Positions 52,803 to 62,050 of a DNA stretch of 64,000 bases are shown here, in pieces (the stretch's first letter is position 1; every line of letters begins with the position of its first letter). The notes under the pieces are model-generated. The model was given only the letters and a program-made list of their open reading frames with translations. It ran no database searches and was not told the origin of the DNA. The translations under genes were made by a program, and so were the position numbers. This DNA is from Mesorhizobium sp. Pch-S (lineage in GTDB: Bacteria > Pseudomonadota > Alphaproteobacteria > Rhizobiales > Rhizobiaceae). The stretch covers positions 1,674,001-1,738,000 of the forward strand of contig NZ_CP029562.1 of assembly GCF_004136315.1 (NCBI RefSeq), written 5' to 3'.

Positions 52803-53527
52803 CGCACCGCCTCCGTGGCGCGCCAGTAGGCGACATTGATGTAGCGCCGCTTCTGGGTGACCTTCAAAGCGGGACGCAGCGCCTCGCAGTCGGAGAACTC
52901 CCCGGCGATCCAGATGAAATGGTCTTCGGCCTCGCCCGCCAATGTCGAGATCGCTTTCTCGGCGGCCGCGATGAAATCATCGTGCCCGCGCTGATGCCGG
53001 CAGAACCAGCAAAGATCGATGCCGTCGGGTCTGGCAAGATCGCAGACGCCATCGGCATCGAGCGTCTCGATCAGGACGGTGCCCCGCGCCTCCCGCGGCA
53101 AGGTTTCGAGAATGCGGGCAATGGCCGGAAGCGCGGTTTCATCGCCGGCCAGCAGATAGTCGCGCGCCGGCTTCACGCCGAGACCGCAAGGTCCGGAGAT
53201 GCCGCAGACATCACCGACCCTGGCCCGCCGCGCGAAATCGCAGGCCGGCCCGGCAGCTTCGTGCAGGACGAAATCGACATCGATCCAGCCGCGTTCGGCA
53301 TCGATGCGCCGGATGGTGTAGTAGCGCGTGATATCCTCTCTACCGCCAACCCGTGCCGCCGTCTTTTGTGCCGCATCGGGAATATGCAGCCGCAGATGCA
53401 GGTTGGCCGGGGTGTCGAAACGGAGAAGGTTTTCGCCGGCAAGCCGAAGCCGATGCATGCGTGCCGAGATGCGCTGCGTTGCCACGACGGTGACGAGCCG
53501 GAATCCGGCCTCCCTTGCGGTGTTCAT
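52799..53527 (-). CDS. siderophore-interacting protein (SIP family ferric reductase)
   Basis: A 242-residue flavoprotein of the SIP/ViuB family: TQRISARMHRLRLAG at the start, FAD-binding RYYTIRR, GPACDFARRARVGDVCGISG, and the closing VTQKRRYINVAYWR. It reduces ferric siderophore in the cytoplasm using FAD and NAD(P)H, releasing iron. Its ATG overlaps the permease stop by one base (TGATG) and its stop overlaps the ATPase start, so it is embedded in the transporter operon. Confidence 0.92.
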   Translation of the reverse strand: MNTAREAGFRLVTVVATQRISARMHRLRLAGENLLRFDTPANLHLRLHIPDAAQKTAARVGGREDITRYYTIRRIDAERGWIDVDFVLHEAAGPACDFARRARVGDVCGISGPCGLGVKPARDYLLAGDETALPAIARILETLPREARGTVLIETLDADGVCDLARPDGIDLCWFCRHQRGHDDFIAAAEKAISTLAGEAEDHFIWIAGEFSDCEALRPALKVTQKRRYINVAYWRATEAVR

Positions 53528-55494
53528 CAGCGCCTCGCGATCAGAAGGAGGAGGAAAGGGCCGCCGACGATGGTTGCAAGCAGGCCGGCGGGGATCTGGA
53601 ACGGAAAGATGACGGTGCGGCCGATCCAGTCGGCGACCAGCAGCACCAGCCCGCCGATCAGGGCGGAGGCAGTCAGCTGCAGGCCGGCCCGCTGGAAACC
53701 GGACAGCCGTGCCAGATGCGGCCCCATCAGACCGGCAAAGCTCAGCGGCCCGACGAGGATGGTAGCACCGGCGGTCAGCAGCGCGCACAGCGAAAACAGC
53801 AGATTGCGGCTGAGGTTTTCCGGCACACCGTTGGCGATAGCCACGCTTTGCCCGAGCGGCAGAAGTTCGAGCCAGCGCCGGATGAAAGGGACGCAGCACA
53901 GGGCGGCAGCCAGCATCACCGTTGCGACCAGCGCCTCGCCCGGACGCACGGCATAGGTGGAGCCCGACAGCCAGGCCAGCACCTGGTCGAGGCGCGGATC
54001 CTGCGCGGCCATCAGCACGGCCATGACGAAACCGGAGACGGAGCTGAGCGCAATGCCGATCAGCAACAGGCGGTCGCCGTTGAAACCCGGCCTGCGCGAC
54101 AGCGCCAGCATCAGCACCAGCACGGCGAATGCGCCCACCGAGCCGGCGACGATCTGGTCGGCGCGTGTCGAAGCGGTCGCGGTCAAGAGCAGGACGATCA
54201 CCGCCAGCATCGCGCCGGACGAAACACCGAGCACTTCCGGCGAAGCCATCGCATTGCCGGTGACGCGCTGCAGGATGGCACCGGCCAGTGCCAGCATGGC
54301 GCCCCCGCTGAAGGCGGCAAGCGCGCGCGGCCAGCGCCAATCGATGGCGGTGTCGGCGAAATTCGATACGAAGGTCCAGCCGTCGACATTGCTGCCGAGC
54401 GAAACGGCAAAATAGAACAACACAGCAAGCAGCACGGCCAGCCCGAAGAGCGCCGCCACGGGATGCTCGAGACGGCGCGTGGCCGGCTCGCTAGCCGGCG
54501 TCGGCGGCGCCAGCATCCTGAGACGCCGGATCAGCATGAACAGCAGCGGCGCGCCGAGCAGCGCGGTGACCGCCCCGGTCGGAAACAGCCGGTAGGTGAC
54601 GGGAAGCGAAAGCACGACCTGGTCGGTGGCGGTCAGCAGAACCGCCCCGACCGCCGCGGCCCACAGCATCTCGGCCCCGGTTCCTCTCGCCCCCGATGCA
54701 CGCGCAAGCGCAGGTGCCGCAAGGCCGACAAAGCTGATGACGCCGACAGCCACCGTCGTCACCGCCGTCAGCCCGGCCGCGACGACAAGTGCCGCCAGGC
54801 GATAGGTGTTGAGCGGCAGGCCGAGGCTTCGCGCACTGGCGTCGTCGAGGGCAAGCACCGTCAGCGGGCGCAGTAGCAGGCCGGCCAGCACCGACAGCGC
54901 CAGCAGGCGCGGCGCGAGATAGGCCGCACCGCTCCAGTCCTGCTGGTCGAGATAGCCGGCACCCCAGATGAAGATGCCGACGAGGAAATCATGGTTGAAC
55001 AGCGACAGCACGGCGCTCGCCGCGCCGCAATATAGGCTGACGATCATGCCGGCGAGAGTGACCGTGACCGGCGACAGCCCCTTGCGCCAGGACAGTGCGA
55101 GCACGGCGAAAAGCGCCAGCAGCGCGCCGGCAAAGCCAAGCCATTCCCGCTGTGCCTCGACCCATTGCGGCAACCACAGCGTTGCGGCAGCAAGCAGCAG
55201 ATAGGCGCCGGCGGAGACGCCCAGGGTCGCAGGCTCGGCCAGCGGATTGCGCAGGATGCGCTGCAGGACCGCGCCGGCAAGTCCGAGCCCGGCACCGGCC
55301 ATCAGACTGACGGCGATGCGTGGCAGTACCGTGTAGTGCAGCAGCATCTCGCCGGTCACGTCCGGGTCGGGAAACAGCATCGTGCCGATGCCGGCGCCTT
55401 CGGGCAGCAGCGCGCCGACATTGCGCATGATGAGCACCAGCGACAGCATTGCAAGGAGTGCGGTCGGAACAACAGGATTGACGAGCCTGTTCAT
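53527..55494 (-). CDS. iron-siderophore ABC transporter permease, double-length (FhuB-like)
   Basis: A 655-residue fused permease consisting of two FecCD domains, each with about nine to ten membrane segments. The repeated signature blocks are GLAGAVLQRILRNPLAEPAT with LGVSAGAYL in the first half and LAGAILQRVTGNAMASPEVL with GVSSGAML in the second. ATG 55494 is preceded by GAGGGG. Double-length permeases of this kind import hydroxamate siderophores such as ferrichrome in characterised systems. Confidence 0.93.
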   Translation of the reverse strand: MNRLVNPVVPTALLAMLSLVLIMRNVGALLPEGAGIGTMLFPDPDVTGEMLLHYTVLPRIAVSLMAGAGLGLAGAVLQRILRNPLAEPATLGVSAGAYLLLAAATLWLPQWVEAQREWLGFAGALLALFAVLALSWRKGLSPVTVTLAGMIVSLYCGAASAVLSLFNHDFLVGIFIWGAGYLDQQDWSGAAYLAPRLLALSVLAGLLLRPLTVLALDDASARSLGLPLNTYRLAALVVAAGLTAVTTVAVGVISFVGLAAPALARASGARGTGAEMLWAAAVGAVLLTATDQVVLSLPVTYRLFPTGAVTALLGAPLLFMLIRRLRMLAPPTPASEPATRRLEHPVAALFGLAVLLAVLFYFAVSLGSNVDGWTFVSNFADTAIDWRWPRALAAFSGGAMLALAGAILQRVTGNAMASPEVLGVSSGAMLAVIVLLLTATASTRADQIVAGSVGAFAVLVLMLALSRRPGFNGDRLLLIGIALSSVSGFVMAVLMAAQDPRLDQVLAWLSGSTYAVRPGEALVATVMLAAALCCVPFIRRWLELLPLGQSVAIANGVPENLSRNLLFSLCALLTAGATILVGPLSFAGLMGPHLARLSGFQRAGLQLTASALIGGLVLLVADWIGRTVIFPFQIPAGLLATIVGGPFLLLLIARR

Positions 55495-55498
55495 CCCC

Positions 55499-56416
55499 TC
55501 ACCCCGCCGCCAGCGCGGTCGAAACAAGCCGGGCGAACCGATACGCCGGCGGCAACCCGCCATAAAACAGCACGTCGGCGACGCGCGTCACGCGCCCTTC
55601 GCGCACGAAGGGCAGGCTTTTGATGACCGGCGCGGCCAGCAGCCTGTCCAGCCTGTCGCCGCTGCTGTCACCAACGCACAAAAGCCGCGCCTCCGGATAA
55701 AGGGCCAGACGGTCCGCAGCGACCGTGGTGTGGCCGTAGAGCGAGGCGTGGCCGTCCCAGGCATTCTCGATGCCCAGCAGATCGAGCACATTCTGGAACA
55801 GGCTGTTCCTGCCGAACACCAGCAGGCGGCGGCCATCGATGACGGTTGCCACGATGAGTGGCCTGCCGTCATAGGCGGCAAGGCGCTTCTTCGCTTGTTC
55901 GATCTCCACCTCGAAACCGGCCTGGAAGCGATCGAACTGCGTGGTCGCTCCGAGCCGCGTGGCAAGTTCCGACAGCGCCTTGCGGCCACCGTCCAGCCGG
56001 TTCGGCAGCGACGACAGGCGCTGGTCGAACAGATAGACGGGGGCGATCGCCTGCAGCCGCGCATTGACCGGCCCTTCGTCGGCGCTCTGCACGAGCAGCG
56101 TGGGCCTGAGATGATCGACAAGCTCGAGATTGGGTTCCGACCTGAGGCCGAGTTCGGCTGTCGCGGGCGGCAGCGCCGGCTCGACGACGAGGCTGGTGTA
56201 GAGTTCGAGCTCCGGCATGGCAGCGGGAAGGATGCCGAGCGCAAGCAGGTTCTGCCCGCTCACCCAATCCATGGCAATGACGCCGCCCGTCGTTGCTGCC
56301 CGGGAGACGCCGTGCGTCAGGAAAAGAGCCCCCGCCCCGCAGAGCAGCGCCCTGCGGGAAAGGCCCGGCGAAAACCGTTTCCCGCCTGGGAGCACGTTCC
56401 AACCATCTGATTTCAC
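55499..56416 (-). CDS. iron-siderophore substrate-binding protein (FhuD-like)
   Basis: About 305 residues from GTG 56416. A twin-arginine type signal is visible (LSRRALLCGAGALFLTHGVS). The mature part shows GGVIAMDWVSGQNLLALGIL and VYLFDQRLSSLP, and the long rigid helix pattern of class III (FhuD/BtuF) binding proteins. The reading frame continues upstream into the 49-bp repeat, but the residues encoded there are not credible; GTG 56395 is another possible start. It delivers the ferric siderophore to the FhuB-like permease. Confidence 0.88.
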   Translation of the reverse strand: MKSDGWNVLPGGKRFSPGLSRRALLCGAGALFLTHGVSRAATTGGVIAMDWVSGQNLLALGILPAAMPELELYTSLVVEPALPPATAELGLRSEPNLELVDHLRPTLLVQSADEGPVNARLQAIAPVYLFDQRLSSLPNRLDGGRKALSELATRLGATTQFDRFQAGFEVEIEQAKKRLAAYDGRPLIVATVIDGRRLLVFGRNSLFQNVLDLLGIENAWDGHASLYGHTTVAADRLALYPEARLLCVGDSSGDRLDRLLAAPVIKSLPFVREGRVTRVADVLFYGGLPPAYRFARLVSTALAAG

Positions 56417-56465
56417 GCAATTCCGGACGGAAAACCGCAACGCACTTTTCCTGGGACTGCTCTAG
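56417..56465. repeat. 49-bp dispersed repeat copy 2, overlapping receptor stop codon
   Basis: Starts GCAATTCCGGACGG and ends CTGCTCTAG; 43 of 49 bases match the copy at 37916. It fills the gap between the receptor and binding-protein genes exactly: its CTAG end supplies the TAG stop of the receptor gene and its other end abuts the putative GTG start of the binding-protein gene. Confidence 0.85.
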
Positions 56466-58915
56466 AACTTCGCCTGCAGCGAGAACGAGACCATCCGTGG
56501 CGTGCCGAGATAGTAGCTGTTCTGCCAGTAGTTCTCGTTGGTGATGTTGCTGACGTTCAGCCGCATCGTCAGCGGGCTGCCGAAGCGGTCGACGGTGTAG
56601 CGAAAACCGAGATCGGCGGTGACATAGGCCGGGAGACGGTCGGTGTTGGCATCATTGGCCCACTGCTTGCCGGTGTAATAGACACCGCCGGTCAGGAACA
56701 GGCCCTGCACCGCCGGCACCTCGTATTCGGCATAGATCTTGGCCAGGACACCGGCGACATTCATCGGGCGAGTACCGTCGAACTCGCCGCCTTCGACGCG
56801 CGGATCGAGCCAGGTCAGGCCGCCGAGAATGGTCAGGTTGTCGGTGATGCGGCCGGTGGCGGTCAGTTCGACGCCGCGATGGCGCTGGCGGCCGTCCTGG
56901 GTGTAGAGCCCGTCGCTGTTGGTCAGCTCGTAGGCCCTGGAGATGTCGAACAGCGCTGCCGTCCACAGCACGCCGGCGAGGTCCGCCTTGACGCCGACCT
57001 CCTTCTGCTTGCTGACCATCGGGGCCATGATCTGACCGGAATTGGTGGCCGTGTCGGGCGCGACGCCACCCTGCTCCAGGCCTTCGGTATAGGTGCCGTA
57101 GAGCGTGATCTGGTCGATCGGCTTGAACATCAGCGACACCGATGGCGAGAGCCGGCCCTGATCGTAATCGGGGCTGGTCAGCGCGCCGGTGCTGTCGAGG
57201 CTGCGGGTCTGGATGACGCTGTAGTTGGCGCCGACCAGCGCCGACCACTGCTCGTTGAATTCGATATGATCGCCGACGACGAAGTTCTGGTTGCGTACGT
57301 AGCCGGAGTCGTAGCGGAACGACTTGTCGACCGGGAAAACCGGCGTGGCCAGATGCCTGGGCTTTGTCATCGGGAACGGGCCGATCCAGCCGGTGTTGGG
57401 GTTGTAGTCTGTCGTCCAGCCCTCGTCCTGATACATGTAGTAGCCGGCCGTCAGCTTGTGCGAGATGCCGCCGGTATCGAAGGAAGCATCGGCAAAGAGA
57501 TTGGCGGCCGAGAAGGTGTTGCCGGTTTGGCCGGAATGGATGCCGATCTGGTAGTATTCGCCGGGCGCGCGAACCGAATTCATGGTGTGGTCCTGGACGG
57601 GCCGGTCGATGATCTCGCGCATATAGCCGCCGCGCAGGGTGATGGCGTCGTTCAGCTCATAGGTGAGCTTGGCCGAGACCCGTTTCTTCTCCATCTCGTC
57701 GCGGACCCAGGGCTGGCTCCAGTTCCTGCGGGCATCCGGCGCCTTGCCATGCGGCACGCCATCGCTGAACGCCCAATAGGCGTTCGCGACATCGATATCG
57801 TTCTTCGACCAGGAGGCATTGAGCTCGAGTTTCAGCTTCTCGGTGATGTTCCAGTCGAAGGCGCCGCTGGCCAGGAAGCGGTCGGTGCGCTGATCGTCGA
57901 TTGCAGTGCTGCCGCCCGCCCTGACGATGTTGAAGCGATAGCCCATCCTGCCTTCGGCATCGATCGGCCCGCCGAAATCGCCGTGGACAAAGGCCTGCCC
58001 CGCACCATAGGTGCCGGCTGTGACACTGCCGAAACGCTCGGCGGTCGGGCGCTTGTAGACATAGTTGATCATGCCGGCCGGCGAGGCAGCACCATAGAGG
58101 AAGCCGGAAAGGCCGGACAGCACCTCGGTCCGCTCCTTGTCCTCCAGCATGGTGCCGTGACTGTAGGAGCGACGGAAGCCGTCCTCGGCGGTGTCGTAGG
58201 TGGTGAAGCCGCGCAGATTGGCCATCGGCGCCCAGCCGGAGATCTGCGGCGTCTGGCTGCGCACCGTCGGCAGCACGCGATAGATGTCCTCCGGCGACTG
58301 CGCCTGGATGTTCTGGATCAGCTCGCGAGGCGCGACGCTGACGGAAAACGGCGTGTCGCGGATGGGTGTCTGGCCGAGCGGACCGAGCGACGACAACGTC
58401 GCGGGCCGGTAGCCATCCCTGGCAAGGCCGTCCTGCTGCAAGGCTGCAGCCGTTCCCACCCCGACAAGCGTGATCTTTTCCAGCAGGGTGGCACTGCCGA
58501 CCGCAACCGTGTCGCCGCCGGCGACTTCAGCGGCTTCGCCCGCTGTCAGCGCCGCGGTGGATGGCCCGGAAATCCGCGCGGCGACGCCGGTGCCCTCCAG
58601 CAGCGTGCGCAGCGCCTGTGCCGGCGACATCGCACCACGCACCGGCGCCGAGCGCTTGCCGCTGACAGCCTGGGTGGTGAAGCCTACCTCCCAGCCCGTT
58701 GCCTTGATGAAGGCGGCGATCGCGGAAGAAAGCGGCTGGGCCGGGATGTTGAAATTGACGGTCTGCGCGACGGCCTGCTGCAGATGCGCCACGACCGGAC
58801 CAAAAACGCCGCCGGCAAGAACCGTCGACGCGATCAGGATCGAGAAAAGACGCCGCCTGCTGCCGCCCACCTTACCATCAATCGCCCTAGAAGAAGCCCA
58901 CGCACCCCGGTTCAT
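56462..58915 (-). CDS. TonB-dependent siderophore receptor with N-terminal STN signalling domain
   Basis: An 817-residue outer-membrane receptor from ATG 58915. After a signal peptide (RRRLFSILIASTVLAGG) comes an STN domain (about 52-105; VNFNIPAQPLSSAIAAFIKA), then a plug (IRDTPFSVSVAPRELIQNIQ; TEVLSGLSGFLYGAASPAGM) and a 22-strand barrel ending MVSFSLQAKF. The STN domain is the part that contacts FecR, so the receptor both transports and signals. Best family match is to ferrichrome/hydroxamate-type receptors (FhuA/FoxA group), although the ligand is not proven. Confidence 0.93.
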   Translation of the reverse strand: MNRGAWASSRAIDGKVGGSRRRLFSILIASTVLAGGVFGPVVAHLQQAVAQTVNFNIPAQPLSSAIAAFIKATGWEVGFTTQAVSGKRSAPVRGAMSPAQALRTLLEGTGVAARISGPSTAALTAGEAAEVAGGDTVAVGSATLLEKITLVGVGTAAALQQDGLARDGYRPATLSSLGPLGQTPIRDTPFSVSVAPRELIQNIQAQSPEDIYRVLPTVRSQTPQISGWAPMANLRGFTTYDTAEDGFRRSYSHGTMLEDKERTEVLSGLSGFLYGAASPAGMINYVYKRPTAERFGSVTAGTYGAGQAFVHGDFGGPIDAEGRMGYRFNIVRAGGSTAIDDQRTDRFLASGAFDWNITEKLKLELNASWSKNDIDVANAYWAFSDGVPHGKAPDARRNWSQPWVRDEMEKKRVSAKLTYELNDAITLRGGYMREIIDRPVQDHTMNSVRAPGEYYQIGIHSGQTGNTFSAANLFADASFDTGGISHKLTAGYYMYQDEGWTTDYNPNTGWIGPFPMTKPRHLATPVFPVDKSFRYDSGYVRNQNFVVGDHIEFNEQWSALVGANYSVIQTRSLDSTGALTSPDYDQGRLSPSVSLMFKPIDQITLYGTYTEGLEQGGVAPDTATNSGQIMAPMVSKQKEVGVKADLAGVLWTAALFDISRAYELTNSDGLYTQDGRQRHRGVELTATGRITDNLTILGGLTWLDPRVEGGEFDGTRPMNVAGVLAKIYAEYEVPAVQGLFLTGGVYYTGKQWANDANTDRLPAYVTADLGFRYTVDRFGSPLTMRLNVSNITNENYWQNSYYLGTPRMVSFSLQAKF

Positions 58916-59030
58916 CGACGCCCCACTTGTCCCGATACTGTCTCGATCGGGCCGGCGCGCACCCAAGATTTGCCGGCCCATACACACCTGACAATCGGGC
59001 GGTGCAAATCTCACAAAAAAAGTTGAGTTT

Positions 59031-60041
59031 TTAATGCAGGATTAAAATTCCACCCGGGAGACGGGTCACGGCCGCACCCGTGGCGGTGGCCAGCGAGCGC
59101 ACGATGCGCTCGGGATCGTCGAGGCGGTAATTGCCGTTGACCCGCAGCCCTTCGAGCCTGCCATCGGTAACGACGATCGAATGACCATAGTAGCGGCCGA
59201 GCTGCTTCAGCACCGTACCGAAGGGCTGGTCCTGGAAGACCAGCCGGCCCTGCAGCCAGGCAAGCGATGTGGCGGTATCCGTCTTCCTGACGGCGGAAAG
59301 CGCGGTCGCGGTCGCGGTGATGCTTTCGCCGGGTTCGAGCGACGCCGTGTCCCCCCGTTCCGTCAGCCGGGTGACATCGACATGGCCACGTTCCAGAACG
59401 ACCGTGTCCTCTTCGCTGTCCCTCAGTACGGAAAAGGCGGTACCCTTCACCTCGACTTCCGAGAATGCCGCGGCAACCCTGAATGGGCGCAACGCATCCG
59501 GAACGACATCGAAATAGGCCTCGCCCCGGAGCAAGGTGACCGAGCGCTTGCGCCCTTCGAAATCCACCGTGACGGCCGAGCCGGTGTTCAGTGTCATGAC
59601 GGAGCCATCCGGCAACGTGACCACGTCGCGCGCGCCGGTGGCGGTGATGTAGTCCGCCTGCCATTGCAGCATGAGCGTTGGATATTGCTGGATACCGACA
59701 GCGAGCAGCAGCACGGCCGCCAGCGCCATCGCTGCCCCGACCCACCTCCTGCTGCGCGCCCGCGGCGCGGCAACAGGCGCCTGCCGGGACCGATCGACGC
59801 GAGAGGCGATGTCCCTGGCGACAAGGTCCATCTCGGGAACATCCCAGGCGCCTGAAACGACAGCGAAGGCCTTGGCATGCATGGCATCAGCCTGGCGCCA
59901 GGCCTCGAAATCCGCTCGCAGCGCGGCATCCTGCGGCGTGGCCTGCAGCAGCAAAAACCAATCCAGGGCGGCATCCATGACCGGGTCGGGATGCACGAAG
60001 CCCTGCTCGTTGTCGTTGCGTCCTGGTTTATCGCGTTCCAC
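59031..60041 (-). CDS. FecR-type anti-sigma factor/sigma regulator
   Basis: A 336-residue membrane protein. The N-terminal cytoplasmic domain (ALDWFLLLQATPQDAALRAD; FEAWRQADAMHAKAF) is the FecR N-terminal (DUF4880) region; one membrane segment (WVGAAMALAAVLLLAVG) follows near residue 100; the periplasmic FecR domain includes GDVVTLPDGSVMTLNTGS in its usual variant and the STN-interacting C-terminus. It relays receptor occupancy to the adjacent ECF sigma factor. Confidence 0.92.
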   Translation of the reverse strand: MERDKPGRNDNEQGFVHPDPVMDAALDWFLLLQATPQDAALRADFEAWRQADAMHAKAFAVVSGAWDVPEMDLVARDIASRVDRSRQAPVAAPRARSRRWVGAAMALAAVLLLAVGIQQYPTLMLQWQADYITATGARDVVTLPDGSVMTLNTGSAVTVDFEGRKRSVTLLRGEAYFDVVPDALRPFRVAAAFSEVEVKGTAFSVLRDSEEDTVVLERGHVDVTRLTERGDTASLEPGESITATATALSAVRKTDTATSLAWLQGRLVFQDQPFGTVLKQLGRYYGHSIVVTDGRLEGLRVNGNYRLDDPERIVRSLATATGAAVTRLPGGILILH

Positions 60042-60158
60042 TCAGATGAGCCCGATCCGGCATGAAAGCCGCCTTATACCTGAGACACCCGGCCAGCCGG
60101 AATCTCACAAAAATCGCTACCGGGTCGCCCGGGAGCGCACCCCACAATCGGAAAGACA

Positions 60159-60674
60159 TCAGCCGCGATCGATCTTCGCCAGCGCGTCGATGCAGTGCGC
60201 GTGCGCCAGCTTGAGATCGTTGAAGACCGTTCCCGGCGAGACGCCAAGATGCTCTGCGATCTTCGGATAGGGCCATTTCTCGATGCGGCTCAGGACCCAG
60301 ACAGTACGCGCCCGCTGCGGCAACCGCGCCACGGCTTCCCTGAGACACTGCAGGCGCTGCCGATGGATGAGGTCAGCCTCCTGGGACGGACTTGCCGAAG
60401 CGATGTTGGCCAGATCCGTCTCCGATATGTCGTCCCGTTCGACCCGGCCGCGCATGTCCTGGCGCCGCTTGTGATTGATCGCCAGATTGCGCGCGGTCTG
60501 GAAGAGGAAGGCCTCGACGTGGTCGATGGTTCCGGTTTCGGCCACCTTGCTGGCCCGCATATAGGTTTCCTGGGCGACATCCTCCGCCACCTGCGGATCA
60601 CGCACGATGCGCATCACGCTCCACATGATGGATTTGCGGTTGCTGAGGAAAATGCTGGTGAGCGTGGCGCTCAT
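60159..60674 (-). CDS. ECF sigma factor, FecI-like
   Basis: A 171-residue sigma-70 family protein: region 2 (IVRDPQVAEDVAQETYMRAS; FLFQTARNLAINHKRRQ) and region 4 (LPQRARTVWVLSRIEKWPYP; KIAEHLGVSPGTVFNDLK). It is the first gene of the iron-uptake locus, 117 bp before the FecR gene. By analogy with E. coli FecI it should transcribe the receptor operon on signal from FecR. Its own promoter should be iron-regulated by RirA or Irr in this lineage. Confidence 0.93.
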   Translation of the reverse strand: MSATLTSIFLSNRKSIMWSVMRIVRDPQVAEDVAQETYMRASKVAETGTIDHVEAFLFQTARNLAINHKRRQDMRGRVERDDISETDLANIASASPSQEADLIHRQRLQCLREAVARLPQRARTVWVLSRIEKWPYPKIAEHLGVSPGTVFNDLKLAHAHCIDALAKIDRG

Positions 60675-61094
60675 GATCGCGGCGCTTCACAAGGCAAGAG
60701 AACAACGCCGCGCGCAAAGCGGTTCGCAGTCTCGACTGTCCCGGTTCGATCAATTGCCACGCTCGATACGCCTGCAACCCTGCAGGCGTCCCCATCGGAT
60801 ACGGGGCAATCCACTACCAAATCGAAATCGCCGTGCAACCACAATGATTTAGAATGAATCCAGACAACCGGTCGGAGTCACGCTCCGATCCTTGCCACAC
60901 ACCACCTGCTGCGCAGCAAGCCTGATGATTTCATTGACTCATTCGGGTTCGCGGCCAGCCGCCGACAGCCAAAGCCTTCCGTCGCGGAATCGGCAGACGA
61001 CGTGGCACAACCGCAACATCGTTTTCGGATGCCCCGAGCTGGCCTCCACCATCTCGCACAGCCCCGAACCGGGTGGCTGCAAGGCAATCGTCTG
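60675..61094. other. 420-bp intergenic region upstream of the ECF sigma gene
   Basis: Contains a 9-bp hairpin (ACGCCTGCA/TGCAGGCGT, 60768-60789) and TTTAGAATGAATCCAGA at about 60848, which matches one arm of the Irr ICE box well and the other poorly. ORFs overlapping the region are arginine-rich shadow frames and are not accepted. Confidence 0.45.
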
Positions 61095-61952
61095 TCAGGC
61101 GGTTTCCTGGGCCTGCTCGTGCAGCCAGGCACAAAGCTGACGGGGCGCGAGGCGAACGTCATCGGCGCGCATCAGCGCAAAATGCCAGGCCGGACCGCTC
61201 AACACACAGGAGAAGGGCGCAATCAGCTGCCCCGAGGCAAGAAGCGGCTGGAACAGGGAGGGCGACAGCAACGCCACGCCCAGCCCGGCGACGGCGGCAT
61301 TGGCGTCGAGCTCATGCGTCGGATAATCGACCGACGCGAAGTGCAGGTCCGCGGGCGTTTCACAGCGGGCCGCCGCAAACCACCGCTGCCAGTCGGGGTG
61401 CGGCAGCAGTTCGAAATCGGCCAGCGCGCGTGCGTCATCCAGCACGCGCGGGCCAAGCAGTGACGGCGCCAGCATCGGCGTCACATCGACCGGCGTGAGC
61501 CGGTATTCGTCGAGCCCGGCCCAGCCGCCACGGCCGGTGCGGATCGCGACGTCGAAGTCGTGGGTGTCGCGCACATCGGCAGAGACATCGATCTCGATGC
61601 TGGACGGCACCGGGGACACATAGCGCGCCAGACGCGGGGCGAGCCAGCGCGAGGCAAATGTCGGCGGCGCCGTCAGGCGAAGCGGCGGTGTCGCGGCCTG
61701 GAATTCGGCGAGCGCATCGGCGATGCCGGACAATGCCTCATGAACCCGGCCAGCCAGAACGGAAGCCGCAGCGGTCGGCACGACGCGGCGGCCGACACGT
61801 TCGAAAAGCGGCTGGCCAAGTTCGGCCTCGAGGGTGCGGATGCGCAGGCTGACCGCCGCCGGCGTCAGGAACAGGCGTTCGGCCGCACGGGCAAAACTGC
61901 CGGCCGATACGCAGGCTTCAAGCACTCGCAGGGATTCCAACGATGGCCGCAT
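61095..61952 (-). CDS. LysR family transcriptional regulator
   Basis: A 285-residue LTTR of the GcvA-like group from ATG 61952 (MRPSLESLRVLEACVSAGSF). HTH: ARAAERLFLTPAAVSLRIRT, continuing LFERVGRRVVPTAA. The effector domain includes IDVSADVRDTHDFDVAIRTG. It is divergent from the frameshifted DUF3237 gene, with a 98-bp spacer, and probably regulated it. The upstream in-frame extension overlaps that spacer and lacks conservation. Confidence 0.9.
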   Translation of the reverse strand: MRPSLESLRVLEACVSAGSFARAAERLFLTPAAVSLRIRTLEAELGQPLFERVGRRVVPTAAASVLAGRVHEALSGIADALAEFQAATPPLRLTAPPTFASRWLAPRLARYVSPVPSSIEIDVSADVRDTHDFDVAIRTGRGGWAGLDEYRLTPVDVTPMLAPSLLGPRVLDDARALADFELLPHPDWQRWFAAARCETPADLHFASVDYPTHELDANAAVAGLGVALLSPSLFQPLLASGQLIAPFSCVLSGPAWHFALMRADDVRLAPRQLCAWLHEQAQETA

Positions 61953-62050
61953 GATCAGTTTCTCTTGTGAGGCAGACAAGCAATGCGCGTTTTGAAAATG
62001 AACCGCCCGGGCACAGATGTCAGCCGAAACCGGAAAATAGGAGATCGGCC

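Noticed and set aside
60878..61162. 94-residue minus-strand frame
   Set aside because: Arginine/cysteine-rich composition and overlap with the LysR gene indicate a shadow frame.
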